A stretch of 64,000 nt of DNA from RYN-230 sp963851025 (GCA_963851025.1 CAWKOA010000030.1:124001-188000); one strand, 5' to 3'. Shown: positions 9,141-17,940, counted from the stretch's first letter. Notes: generated by a model not told the origin, from the letters alone. A program made the numbers and translations.

Positions 9141-10585
9141 TGGCCCGCGCCCGTCGCGGCCCAGGCCAGCGGCACGGTGGCCCGGATCTCGCTCGCGGCC
9201 CCGGTGACGATCACGTCGAGAGCCGTCGCCGCCGGATGCAGCGGGGGAGTCAGGTACATCTTGATCATTCCCCCCGTCTGCGCGGCGGAGCCCCAGCTCA
9301 TGCCGCTGACCACGTGCCAGCGCCCGGTGGAGTCGCGAGCGCGCCAGGACAGCGACAGGTCCACCGGGCTATCGCCGGGCCTGGTGCCCTGCACCAGCCA
9401 GCCATGGCCCTCAGGCTTCCAGCCGCTCGCCATCACGTGCAGTGTCGCGCCGCCGCGGGCCGACCGCAATCCGGCCAGCGCGAACCGGGCCCCGCCGATC
9501 TCGGGCAGGCTGGCCGTGAACGGCGCGACGGCGTCCGGCCCGTCGTGCGCGTGCCCGTCGGCGAGCAGGCTGACCCAGGCGGGAGGCAGCGCGCGGGCCG
9601 GGACCGGGCCGCCGAGGCCCAGGTCCACGCCGAGCCGCCAGCCCAGGCCCGCCAGCCGGAGCACGGCCGGGTCGCCGGCCCGTAGCGCGCCCGCCCCGAT
9701 CAGGTCCTGGATGACCTGCCGCACCCGGCCTTCCAGCCTGGCGCTGGCTCCCGTCCCGGCGGATTCCAGGCCGAGCAGGTCGTCGCCTATCTGGCCGACC
9801 AGCCGCGCCACCGGGCTGGCGGGCGGAACCTGCCCGGTCACGATCTGCGCCGGGCCGGGCGGCGCGGCCAGGTCGATCCGCACGCGCTGGCCCTGGGCGC
9901 CCGGGCCCACCTCCAGCCAGCGGGTCCCCGGCGCGGGCGCCGGGTGCAGGCCCAGGTGGCAGTCCCACCATTCCCGGTCGCCGTGGGCACCCATGTCCCA
10001 CAGCGACAGCCGGTACCTGACTCCCTGGTCGTCCACCGCGCCGACCTCGTAGTAGGGCGCGTGCTCCGGACGCGGCCCGGCCGCGCGCCGGGTCTGCCCA
10101 GCCCACCGGGCTGCTACCGTCAGTGCGGCGTGCGAGTCCGTGCGAGCCAGGCTGAGCAGGCAGAACTCGCCGTACCACCCTTCCTGCTCCGGGGGCAGCG
10201 GCAGCGTCGCGCCGACCTGGACCACCGTCGGGACATCCGGCTCGCCGCCCGCCGGGCTGGTCCCGGGCGGGCGTCCCCCGGTCGGCTGGCGAAGGCTGCT
10301 GATGACCGGCCCGGGATTCCCGCTGCGCAGCCCGGCGCAGGTCTCGAACTCACTCGTCACCTGCCAGGCCACGCCCGGGGCGATGACGCCCGCCGCCGCC
10401 AGCGTGGCCGCGGCCAGCCAGACCCGGTGCGGGTGCGGCCCGGGGCCGGAGATGAGCGGGCGGTGGCGCAGTTCGGCCTCGGCGATCAGCCGCAGGTAGG
10501 TCTCGGCCGCCGCCGTGCCGCCCGGTCCCGCGCCCGGATCGGGGGCACCCGGCGGCCGGTCCGGGCCCGCGGCCTGCGCGCTCAC
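9137..10585 (-). CDS. paralogue A of an unrecognised three-copy family (482 aa)
   Basis: This is the last of three tandem paralogues. Shared blocks, in order: an N-terminal helix AETYLRLIAEAELR; VGATLPLPPE; a strand-rich unit with DDQGVRYRL and P-x-P-G-T-R-W-L-E-V ending in VRIDLA; a helical middle (RLEGRVRQVIQDLIGAGAL); PPAWVSLL; and a second strand-rich unit with IGGARFALAGL, WRARDSTGRWHV and PPLHPAATALDVIVTG ending in TVPLAW. The two strand-rich units resemble each other, suggesting an internal duplication. There is a probable short hydrophobic stretch after residue 40 (VWLAAATLAAAGVIAPG). I chose the GTG at 10585 because it overlaps the stop of paralogue B (GTGA); a longer open frame upstream is a shadow of B. 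Confidence 0.75.
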   Translation of the reverse strand: MSAQAAGPDRPPGAPDPGAGPGGTAAAETYLRLIAEAELRHRPLISGPGPHPHRVWLAAATLAAAGVIAPGVAWQVTSEFETCAGLRSGNPGPVISSLRQPTGGRPPGTSPAGGEPDVPTVVQVGATLPLPPEQEGWYGEFCLLSLARTDSHAALTVAARWAGQTRRAAGPRPEHAPYYEVGAVDDQGVRYRLSLWDMGAHGDREWWDCHLGLHPAPAPGTRWLEVGPGAQGQRVRIDLAAPPGPAQIVTGQVPPASPVARLVGQIGDDLLGLESAGTGASARLEGRVRQVIQDLIGAGALRAGDPAVLRLAGLGWRLGVDLGLGGPVPARALPPAWVSLLADGHAHDGPDAVAPFTASLPEIGGARFALAGLRSARGGATLHVMASGWKPEGHGWLVQGTRPGDSPVDLSLSWRARDSTGRWHVVSGMSWGSAAQTGGMIKMYLTPPLHPAATALDVIVTGAASEIRATVPLAWAATGAGQ

Positions 10586-12360
10586 CGGGACGCCAGCCAG
10601 CGCAGCGGCAGCGTCACCGCGGCCTGGCCCGACGGGCCGCGCACGATGAGGTCCAGCGACCGGGCGTCCGGGTGCAGCGCCGGGCCGAACTCGACCAGCA
10701 GGTCCACCACCCCGCCCCGGTTCCCGCCGCCGCTGGTCCGGCCCGCATGCCAGCGGCCCTGATCGTCTCGCGCCCACCACGAATAGCGCGGATGGCCCAG
10801 GCCGGGCAGCGGACGCGGCGGCCAGCCCCAGCCCACGGCGTGCAGGGTGGCTGAGACAGCCATCGAATCCAGGCCCGCGACGGCGAACCGGGCGCCGTCG
10901 ATCTCCGGCAGGACCGCGGTCACCGCCGCACCCTGCTCCGGCCCGTCGGCCGCCCCGCGATTCTCCAGCACGCTCACCCACGCCTCCGGAAGCTGCACGG
11001 GGCGGACGAGGGGACGCAGGGCGGCCGGGAACCCGATCCCCAGCTCCCCGGCCAGGGCGGCAAGCCGGCTGAGCGCGGCCGAGCCCGGGTCCAGGCCGCC
11101 CACGGCCTGGAGCGCGTCAACCGCGTCGGTCAGGCCGGCCAGGCCTGATTCGCCGGCCGGATGCCCGTGTGCGGCCTGGGCCAGCCAGCTCTCCGCCAGG
11201 CTGTCCAGGGGCCTGTCCGCCGGGCACAGCCTGGCGGGCAGGCCGGCGGCGGATCCGCCGGGATCCGCGGGCGGCGCGTCCGCAGGACCCGGGGCGCCGG
11301 CCAGGTCGATCCGGACCGGGCGGGGGCTGCCCGGGCCGGCGATGTCCAGCCACCTGGTCGTGGGCGGTGGTACCGGGAGCAGGTCGAGGACGACGGACCA
11401 GTGGCCGTGGGCCGCGCGGGCCGCGTCGTCGGTGCTGTACCGCACGCCGTGCTCGTCGGTGGCGGTGATGTCCGCGAACGGCAGCGGCCGCTGGGGCCGC
11501 GGCCCGTGCTGGCCCAGGCCAGACGGAGCGGGCCAGGAAGGAGCGGGCCAGCACGGAGCGGGCCAGCGACGGGCATCAGGCCCGGGCCAGGGCGCCGTGG
11601 CGGTGACGACGGCCCGGCCCGGCCCCATGGCCAGGGCGAGCAGGCAGGCCGGGCCCAGGCTGCTGTCCGGCCCGAGCGGCAGCGTGGCCCCGACCGGTAT
11701 CGCCCGCACCGGAGCCGCCGGGACTGGACGGGTGGTGGCGGCCCCCGGCCAGGGGATGCCCGGGCCCCACGAGCCCCCCGGGCCGAGGCCCGGGGGCCAG
11801 TACAGGGTGCCGGCCCGGAGCTTGCCGCGCAGGACGAGCGCGTCCATCAGGCTCTGCAGCACTTCCTGGGCCGCGGCTTCGCCGAGCACGCCGGCCGAGA
11901 CCAGCGTGCCGGCCACCTGGCGGACCCGGTCCAGCGCCACCAGCGCCGGCTGCGGCCTGGCCCGGACGCGGCCGGGCAGGAGCGGCTGGACGGCCTGGCG
12001 GACCCGCAGCGCCCGCCACAGCACCGGCTCGGCGGCGCGGCCCACGGGCGTCTGCCGGGCCGCCGACGCGGCAGACGCGGCAGTCCGGGCGGCAGACGCG
12101 GCAGTCCGGGCGGCCGACGCGGCGGTCCGGGCGGCCGGCCACCAGGACCCCAGCCGCGATACCGACATGCGGGCCGCCGCCAAGACCGGTGGCAGCAGCG
12201 GGGCGAGCACCGGCCGGGACAGCCGGACCGCGGACTGCGCGGCTGGGGGCAGCCCGGGCGGCCGGGGCGGCTCGGAGCGCGGGTAGGCCAGCGCGCGGCG
12301 CACCTCGGCCTCGGCCATCAGCCGCAGGTAGGTCTCGGCGCGGTCCGCTGCCGCCGTCAT
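10582..12360 (-). CDS. paralogue B of an unrecognised three-copy family (592 aa)
   Basis: This is the largest of the three paralogues. It starts with AETYLRLMAEAEVRRAL and has an inserted Ala-rich region (about residues 70-110) containing three 7-residue repeats. A helical segment follows, then the first strand-rich unit (DEHGVRYSTDD, PPPTTRWLDI, VRIDLAGAP), PEAWVSVLE, and the second unit (IDGARFAVAGLDS, SWWARDDQGRWHAG, PALHPDARSLDLIVRG, VTLPLRWL). The ATG at 12360 is preceded by GGAGG at good spacing; an in-frame GTG six bases upstream is less likely. Its stop overlaps the start of A. The protein looks cytosolic, without a signal peptide. No function can be assigned; the link to MoxR/VWA is by operon. 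Confidence 0.75.
   Translation of the reverse strand: MTAAADRAETYLRLMAEAEVRRALAYPRSEPPRPPGLPPAAQSAVRLSRPVLAPLLPPVLAAARMSVSRLGSWWPAARTAASAARTAASAARTAASAASAARQTPVGRAAEPVLWRALRVRQAVQPLLPGRVRARPQPALVALDRVRQVAGTLVSAGVLGEAAAQEVLQSLMDALVLRGKLRAGTLYWPPGLGPGGSWGPGIPWPGAATTRPVPAAPVRAIPVGATLPLGPDSSLGPACLLALAMGPGRAVVTATAPWPGPDARRWPAPCWPAPSWPAPSGLGQHGPRPQRPLPFADITATDEHGVRYSTDDAARAAHGHWSVVLDLLPVPPPTTRWLDIAGPGSPRPVRIDLAGAPGPADAPPADPGGSAAGLPARLCPADRPLDSLAESWLAQAAHGHPAGESGLAGLTDAVDALQAVGGLDPGSAALSRLAALAGELGIGFPAALRPLVRPVQLPEAWVSVLENRGAADGPEQGAAVTAVLPEIDGARFAVAGLDSMAVSATLHAVGWGWPPRPLPGLGHPRYSWWARDDQGRWHAGRTSGGGNRGGVVDLLVEFGPALHPDARSLDLIVRGPSGQAAVTLPLRWLASR
12071..12133 (-). repeat. three 21-bp in-frame repeats in paralogue B
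   Basis: Units begin at 12071, 12092 and 12113; the first two are identical and the third differs at two positions. Each encodes the heptad ARTAASA on the minus strand. In-frame slippage would change the length of an Ala-rich, probably helical linker without breaking the gene. Confidence 0.85.
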
Positions 12361-12390
12361 GCCCACCTCCGGGGCCGCATCGTGAGCAGG

Positions 12391-13885
12391 CTAATACGAT
12401 ATATCTTGATCTCTAGGTTCGGCCACCGGTGTCCAGGCCAGCGGAACGGTCGCGGTGACCCGGCTGGACCGGCCGGTGAGGATGATGTCCAGCGATGTGG
12501 CCTCAGGATGAACTGGCGGGGAGAACTCCAGGTTGAAGGTCCCGGCGGCCGCGTTGAAGGGCGTGCACCGGCCTATATGCCAGCGCCCGGTGTTGTCGCG
12601 GGCCCACCAGGAAAAGGGCTGCCCGAGCCGGAAGGCACGGGACCGCGGCTCCCAGCCCCAGGCGAATACAGGCACGGTCGCGTGAATTTCCCAGGACACC
12701 AGCCCGGCCAGCACGAAGCGGGCCCCGTCGGTCTCCGGGAGCACGGCCGCGGCCGGAGCAACACCACGCCGCCCCTCTTGCCGCCGGGGCTGGCTCAGCA
12801 CGCTGGCCCACGAGACAGGAAAGTCGGCGTCCCGGGCCCGGTCGGCCAGCCGGCCGCGGACTTCGATGGCGCGCTGCTGGCACACCCGAGCCAGCCGGGC
12901 CGCCGCCAGGCTGTCCCGGGGCAATGCGCCGACCGCCTCCAGGGCGGCTGCCACCTCGGCCAGGCTGCCAGCCAGTTGCGTGGCCTCGATGCCTGCCATC
13001 GGGCCACCGCCGAGCATCGTTTCTGCTACCGCGTCGAGCAGGTGCTCGCCGGGAGCCAGGGCCGCGCGGGGCTCCGCGCGGCCCGGCGGCGGTGCCTGCT
13101 CACCCAGGTCGATCCGGATGGACTGCCCCCGGCCGATGGGCATGTCCAGCCATCGCGTCGCGGAGGGAGGAACGGGGGAGAGATCGAGCACGCCGTTCTC
13201 GTGCCAGCCGGCCTCGCCGGTCTCGAACGTCAGCCGGTAGGAGCGGCCCTGGTCATCGGTGAGCCCGGAGTCGCCGAAGGGCGGAAATGCGGGTGACTGC
13301 GCTGCCGCTGCCGCTGCCGGCGGGCGGCCCGGCTATGCCCCGCCACGAGCTGACGAAGCTGGTCATTATGGCGGCCCGGCCCGGTGCCAGCACCATGGCC
13401 TGCAGGTATACCTGCCCTGGATGGCCGTCCTGCTCGGCGGGGACGGCCCTGCCGATGGGGATGGCCCGGTAGCTGCCGGCCGGCGCTGCAGCCGGCGGGC
13501 TGGCCACGGACGGCTCTTGCCGGGACCCGGGGCGCCCGCCTGCCATGGGTCCGCCCCGGGCGGGCTCGACCCCGCTGAGCAGGGCTTGGGGCATGCACAT
13601 CCCGCGCACGGCCAGCGCCGCGGAGAACTGGCCGAGTAGATAGCGGGCCACGTCATCGCTGAGCGCGCCCACCTTGAGGAGCGCGCTCAGCACGGCCCTG
13701 ACCCGCAGGAGCCCTTCCTCCTCGGGCGGTTCCCCGCCCTCCTTGAAGTCCTCGTCCAGCCACAGGTAGCGCGGGGCGGCCGCCGCGCGGCGCAGCTGGC
13801 GCTCGGCCAGCAGCCGGACGTGGGCCTCGGCGGCCGCGCTATCCACCCGGGCGGCCGCCGCCCCGGGCCCAGGGGTCGTAGTCAA
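12391..13885 (-). CDS. paralogue C of the same three-copy family, frameshifted
   Basis: The N-terminal part is in one frame (AEAHVRLLAERQLRR; IPIGRAVPAEQDG) and the C-terminal part in another (FGDSGLTDDQGRSYRL; PPSATRWLDM; SIRIDLGEQ; PVSWASVLS; TDGARFVLAGLVS; SWWARDNTGRWHIG; PPVHPEATSLDIILTG; TVPLAW). The break lies near 13300-13320, inside a GGCAGC repeat, and fits one extra base. With it repaired the protein aligns block by block with A and B. The start is either the ATG at 13885, overlapping the end of ligD by 47 bp, or a GTG at 13846 with an 8-bp overlap. The break could be a real slippage mutation in the repeat or a sequence error. The stop lies about 30 bp before paralogue B. Confidence 0.7.
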
Positions 13886-15252
13886 CGTCGAGTTCCTCCT
13901 GCGGCGGCCGCTCCGCCTCCGGCACGTGCCGCAGGTTCAGCCGGATCCGGGTCCAGGTCGAGCTGCGCCCGCGCATCGAGTCAACCAGCACGTCGGCCGG
14001 CTCCAGGTAGGGCCAGACCGCGGCGTGCCGTTCCTTCCAGCGGTCCAGCCCGGCCAGGGCCTCGTCCTTGGTGGCGGCGCGGGCCACCTCGATCAGCGGC
14101 ATCGTGGACCGGCGCCGCCCGGTGGGCTGGATATCGGCGGCTGGCCTGCGGGCCGGCGGCTGCGCCTCCTGGCCATCCGCGGTGCTTTCCGGCGGGCGGG
14201 GACCGGCGGACGTCCCGCCGCGGGCCGGGGTCTTCCCCGCCCCGGCGGCCGCGGGCCGGCGCTTCGACGGCTGGACCCGCGGCGGCTCCCCGGCCTGCTT
14301 GTCATAGTGCGGCGGCCACGGGGCGTCCGGCAGGCCGGCCGCCTCGTCCTGCTCGGCCAGGCTCAGCAGCGGCTCCAGCGACCCGGCCGCCTCGTCCATG
14401 CCGTGCCACGGGTCACCGAGCCGGGCGAACCGCTCCGGCACGGTGTCTATGGTGAACGCCTCCGGGTGGCAGCCGGCGACCTCGTCCCAGGTCCAGGGGC
14501 GTCGAGACCCGGGCGTCCGGGGTGGGCCGCACCGAGTAGGCCGAGGCCACGGTGCGGTCCTTCGCGTTCTGGTTGTAGTCCACGAACACGCCGTGCCGTT
14601 CCTCTTTCCACCACTTGGCGGTGGCCAGCTCCGGTGCCCGGCGCTCCACCTCGCGGGCCAGGGCCACGGCCGCCCGGCGGACCTGCGCGAAGTCCCAGCG
14701 GCGCTCGATCCGGGCGTAGACGTGGAAGCCGCGGGACCCGGACGTCTTGGGCCAGCCGGCCAGCCCGAAGTCGTCCAGTACCGTCCGGGCGACCAGGGCC
14801 ACCTGGAGGATCTGCGGCCATTCCACGCCCGGCACCGGGTCCAGGTCGACCCGGAGCTCGTCGGGGTGCTCCAGGTCGCCGGCCCGGACCGGGTGCGGGT
14901 TGAGGTCGATGCAGCCCAGGTTGACCGCCCAGGCCAGGGTGGCGGCGTCGCGCGGGACGACCTCGACGGCGCTGCGCCCGGACGGGAAGCGAAGCTCCAC
15001 CGTGTCGATCCAGGGGGGCCGGGATTCCGGGGCCCGCTTCTGGAAGAACGCCTCGCCCTCGGCCCCGTTCACGAAGCGCTTGAGCACCATGGGCCGTCCC
15101 GCGACACCGGCCATGGCCCCGCCCGCCACGCTGAGGTAGTACCGGACCAGGTCAAGCTTGGTGTGCCCGGTCCGCGGGAAAAAGACCTTGCCCGGGTTGG
15201 AGATGGCCACCTCGTGCCCGGCCACCTCGATGATCTCCTTGCGATCGGCCAT
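13839..15252 (-). CDS. ligD: LigD-type DNA polymerase/primase domain protein (NHEJ polymerase), frameshifted
   Basis: This is the stand-alone polymerase (PrimPol) domain of LigD, which adds nucleotides at broken ends in bacterial non-homologous end joining. Diagnostic blocks are NPGKVFFPRTGHTKLDLVRYY, the metal-binding pair in VDLDP, GSRGFHVYARIER, VFVDYNQNAKDRT, and VSTPL followed after the break by VPERFARLGDPW. The frame changes near 14500, where CCCCTGGACCTGG should probably read CCCCTGACCTGG. The C-terminal 90 residues (WKERHAAVWPYLEPADVLVDSMRGR...) are an extension seen in actinobacterial members. No Ku or ATP-dependent ligase gene is in the window. It heads the minus-strand run that includes the three paralogues and MoxR/VWA. 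Confidence 0.88.
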
Positions 15253-15313
15253 GGCGCCACCATAACCGCCGCCCGCGGCCGGGTCGCGGTGCGCGCCGCG
15301 CGCGCCGGGCCGG

Positions 15314-15985
15314 TCAGCTGCGGATGTCCTCGATGACCGTGATGAGGTCGCGCATGGTGCTGCGCAGCAGCCGGATCCGGCACAGCGCCACCAGCCGGGC
15401 GGCCAGCGGGACGGTGCGGTCGATCAGGTAATACGTCTTCGCGCAGCCTGGTGAGGTGTCGTGCACCCAGTACAGGATCACGCCGAGCGAGTACAGCCAC
15501 AGCAGCTCCGGCAGCTGGGCGCGCAGCTCCCGGTCGATCTTCATGGCCGAGCCGTCGATCAGCTCGCCGTACATCGCGAGCGCCGCGTCCCGGGCCGTGC
15601 TCGACTCCTTGCTGAACGGGCTCAGCGGGCTGCTCGGCTCGGCCGCGTACTTGAAGAACCGGGCCGCGAACTCGTGATAGGGCGCCGAGACGTCGATCAG
15701 CGCCCGCAGCGTGCCGTGCAGGCGCGCCGCGAAGTCGCCCTCCCGGTCCAGCACCTCGCGGCAGGCGGCCAGGTGATCAGCCTGGTTGCTCACGTAGAAC
15801 TGCTGGACCAGTTCTTCCTTGGAGCTGAAGTAGTAGTAGGCGTTGCCGGTCGAGACGTCGGCCTCCCGGGCGATGGCCCGCATGGTGGTCGCCTCGTACC
15901 CGTTCTCCCGGAACAGCCGCAGGGCCGCCGTGACGATCGCCGCCCGGGTCTGCTCGGCGCGGGGAGTCAGCTCAAGCTCGGCCAC
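15314..15985 (-). CDS. TetR family transcriptional regulator
   Basis: This 223-aa regulator has a typical N-terminal TetR helix-turn-helix (TRAAIVTAALRLFRENGY, then TMRAIAREADVSTGNAYYYF). Its helical C-terminal domain contains aromatic residues (LLWLYSLGVILYWVHDTSP) that may form a ligand pocket. I take the GTG at 15985 as start; a TTG at 15994 would overlap the stop of the upstream membrane gene. The membrane protein gene directly upstream is on the same strand, so the pair is one operon. The two identical-core palindromes before that operon are the obvious autoregulatory operators. Confidence 0.88.
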   Translation of the reverse strand: MAELELTPRAEQTRAAIVTAALRLFRENGYEATTMRAIAREADVSTGNAYYYFSSKEELVQQFYVSNQADHLAACREVLDREGDFAARLHGTLRALIDVSAPYHEFAARFFKYAAEPSSPLSPFSKESSTARDAALAMYGELIDGSAMKIDRELRAQLPELLWLYSLGVILYWVHDTSPGCAKTYYLIDRTVPLAARLVALCRIRLLRSTMRDLITVIEDIRS

Positions 15986-15990
15986 AGAGG

Positions 15991-16434
15991 TCAATGTACG
16001 TCCTGGGGGTCGCGCGGCGGGGTGTCGGCCAGCGGGCTGCGCCGCAGCGGCTGCGGCGGCTGCGGTTCGCGCCGCCGCGCCCCGGCCGGGGCGGCCGCCG
16101 GGCGGCGCCGGATCCGGCGGAAGATGACCAGGTTCATCAGGTGCAGTACGCCCAGGACCAGCAGCACCTCGCCGATCTTCACGGACAGCACCCCCGCTGC
16201 CTGCCGGACGCTGGTGATCGGCCCGCCGGGCTGCATGGCCAGCACCACGAACCCCAGCGTGAGCAGGTAGAAGCCGACCACCAGGAGCCGGCTGACCGCC
16301 CCGGCGAGCGCCTCGTCGCCGCCGAACACGTCCCGCAGGAAGACCCGGCCGCTGCGGGACAGGGCCAGGCCCGCCGCGATGGTCAGGCTGACGCTGATGA
16401 CCAGGTAGAGGGTGTACGTGATAGCGGCGCCCAT
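15991..16434 (-). CDS. small integral membrane protein, 147 aa
   Basis: The protein has three hydrophobic segments (YTLYLVISVSLTIAAGLAL; LLVVGFYLLTLGFVVLAM; IGEVLLVLGVLHLMNLVIF) and a basic, Pro-rich cytoplasmic tail. I recognise no functional family. The ATG at 16434 has GGGGAGG about 5 nt upstream. It is the first gene of the operon with the TetR gene and is probably repressed by it through the operators at 16467-16529. The TetR ligand may therefore be a molecule acting at the membrane, but nothing in the sequence says which. Confidence 0.8.
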   Translation of the reverse strand: MGAAITYTLYLVISVSLTIAAGLALSRSGRVFLRDVFGGDEALAGAVSRLLVVGFYLLTLGFVVLAMQPGGPITSVRQAAGVLSVKIGEVLLVLGVLHLMNLVIFRRIRRRPAAAPAGARRREPQPPQPLRRSPLADTPPRDPQDVH

Positions 16435-16466
16435 CGCGCCTCCCCGGGGGTCGGGACTCGGATGAG

Positions 16467-16480
16467 TTGAACGTGTTCAA
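16467..16480. promoter_or_regulatory. TetR operator candidate 1
   Basis: TTGAACGTGTTCAA is a 14-bp perfect inverted repeat located 33 bp upstream of the membrane-protein start. The same core recurs at 16516-16529, and GTA follows both copies. The position before a TetR-containing operon makes it a likely binding site for that regulator. Confidence 0.7.
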
Positions 16481-16515
16481 GTATGCCCCGGCCCCGCGGT
16501 GGCGTAAAGGTAATT

Positions 16516-16529
16516 TTGAACACGTTCAA
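16516..16529. promoter_or_regulatory. TetR operator candidate 2
   Basis: TTGAACACGTTCAA is the reverse complement of operator 1 and is itself palindromic. The centres are 49 bp apart, which allows two TetR dimers to bracket a promoter. The surrounding TAAAGGTAATTTTG is unusually AT-rich for this window. Confidence 0.7.
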
Positions 16530-16861
16530 GTAGCAGCCCGGCCCGCGCCCGGGGACGGCCGCGGACGGCCGCGGACGGCCCGCGGCACCCTTGCCCCTCC
16601 GGCGCGCCGGTGTTTGACTGGGACGAACCGCGCACATCGGTCCCGGGGCGGCAGGGGGCGCGGAGCCCCGATGGGGACCAGGCGTGGCGCGGCGTGGACG
16701 GGGGGTTCACACCAGCGCTAGCGACGACGACGTGTCGTTCCTGCTGGCCGGGTTTACGCGCCGAGAGCGCATCGCTGCCAGCGACCGCACCGATCGCGGA
16801 TGCGGCCACACCGCCGGGCGCGGATACCTGACCGCCGGGAAAGGCGGACAAGGAGACAATC
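16530..16861. other. intergenic region upstream of the ABM-SnoaL gene
   Basis: About 330 bp without a supported gene. The open frames have atypical composition and no family resemblance. AAGGAG about 8 nt before the ATG at 16862 is the ribosome binding site of the next gene. Confidence 0.5.
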
Positions 16862-17887
16862 ATGCACGTCCGGATGAACATGCTGGCCGGCGACCCGGCC
16901 CGGCTGGACGAGGCGACCCGCTACCTCGAGGCGAGTGTCCGCCCGCATGTGGAAGCCCAGCCCGGCAACCGGGGGATAGCCGTCCTTACCCACGCCGACC
17001 TGGGAGTCTGCGTGATCGCGTCCTACTGGGACACGGCGGACGCGCTGGCCGCGAGCGAGCAGGCCGTCGAGGTCCCCCGCAAGGAGCTGACCGAACTGCT
17101 CAAGGGCACCGTGACGGTCGAGAACTTTGAGGTGGCGCTCTTCGCGCGGCGCAGCCGCCCGGGCCCCGGAGCCGCGGCCCGGCTGACCCGGATCGACGCC
17201 GACCCGGCCCACCTGGACGCGGCCATCGCGGAGTTCCGGAACACGGGTGTGCCCGCGCTGATGCAGATGCCGGGCCTGTGCAGTACGCAGTTCCTGGCCG
17301 ACCGGGAGACCGGGCACTGCCTCGTGGTGACCGCGTGGCAGGACATGGCGGCCATGGCAGCCGGCCGGTCCGGGGTGGCCAGCCTGCGCGCCGACCTGGC
17401 CGCGGTGACGCACACCCAGGTCCGGATGGTCGAGGAGTTCACGCTGGAGTTCTCGTCGGTGCGCGAGGGAGACACCCGGAGCCTCATCGAGCGCGACATC
17501 GAGCTGTGGAACGCGCGGGACCAGGCGGCCTGGATGGCCCTCGCGGACCTGCGCCGGCTGGAGCTGCGCGCGCCCGGCGGGGTGAACATGTCCGGGGAGG
17601 AGGCCGCCAGGACGATCTGGGCCATGTGGCACGAGGCCTTCCCGGACAACCGGCTGGAGATCGTCACCATCCACGCCGACGACCGGGGCGGGGTCCATGA
17701 GGGGCGGTTCACCGGCACGCATACCGGCACCCTGCGCACGCCCGCCGGCGAGATCGCGCCCACCGGCCGGACCCTGGACGCGCCATTCTGCGCCATCTAT
17801 GAGGCCGACAACGGCAAGATCACCAGTTCGCACCTGTACTTCGATCAGGCGGAACTCATGGCCCAGCTCGGCCTCGCTCCGGGGTAG
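16862..17887 (+). CDS. two ABM-like domains fused to a SnoaL-like domain
   Basis: This 341-aa protein has three small alpha+beta units. Residues 1-95 and 105-195 each look like an antibiotic-biosynthesis-monooxygenase (ABM, ferredoxin-like dimeric barrel) domain; the second contains MQMPGLCSTQFLADRETG and CLVVTAWQD. Residues 205-341 resemble SnoaL/ester-cyclase proteins (LIERDIELWNARD, FPDNRLEIVTIHADD, GEIAPTGRTLDAPFCAIYEADNGKI). The ABM pair can fold as an internal pseudo-dimer, and SnoaL domains bind small hydrophobic ligands. The combination suggests an enzyme or binding protein for an aromatic or lipid-like compound, with substrate unknown. AAGGAG precedes the ATG. The gene stands alone and ends at a strong terminator. 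Confidence 0.75.
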   Translation: MHVRMNMLAGDPARLDEATRYLEASVRPHVEAQPGNRGIAVLTHADLGVCVIASYWDTADALAASEQAVEVPRKELTELLKGTVTVENFEVALFARRSRPGPGAAARLTRIDADPAHLDAAIAEFRNTGVPALMQMPGLCSTQFLADRETGHCLVVTAWQDMAAMAAGRSGVASLRADLAAVTHTQVRMVEEFTLEFSSVREGDTRSLIERDIELWNARDQAAWMALADLRRLELRAPGGVNMSGEEAARTIWAMWHEAFPDNRLEIVTIHADDRGGVHEGRFTGTHTGTLRTPAGEIAPTGRTLDAPFCAIYEADNGKITSSHLYFDQAELMAQLGLAPG

Positions 17888-17893
17888 CCGCCG

Positions 17894-17940
17894 GCGCCCC
17901 CCGGACCCCGGCTCATCCAGAGCCGGGGTCCGGGGGGCGC
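17894..17940 (+). terminator. 20-bp perfect stem, 7-nt loop
   Basis: The arm 17894-17913 is the exact reverse complement of 17921-17940, with loop CATCCAG. It begins six bases after the stop codon of the ABM-SnoaL gene and has no U-tract. Confidence 0.75.

Noticed and set aside
10586..10981. Upstream extension of paralogue A into the paralogue B gene
   Set aside because: The extra residues are the antisense-frame shadow of B; a GTG overlapping B's stop gives a normal start with the family's N-terminal block.
12391..13191. A separate 266-aa gene
   Set aside because: It aligns with the C-terminal part of paralogues A and B and continues upstream in frame past 13191; it is the second half of paralogue C.
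15995..16480. A 388-aa reading of the TetR gene
   Set aside because: The N-terminal part is the off-frame shadow of the membrane protein gene; TetR proteins begin near residue 162 of that frame.
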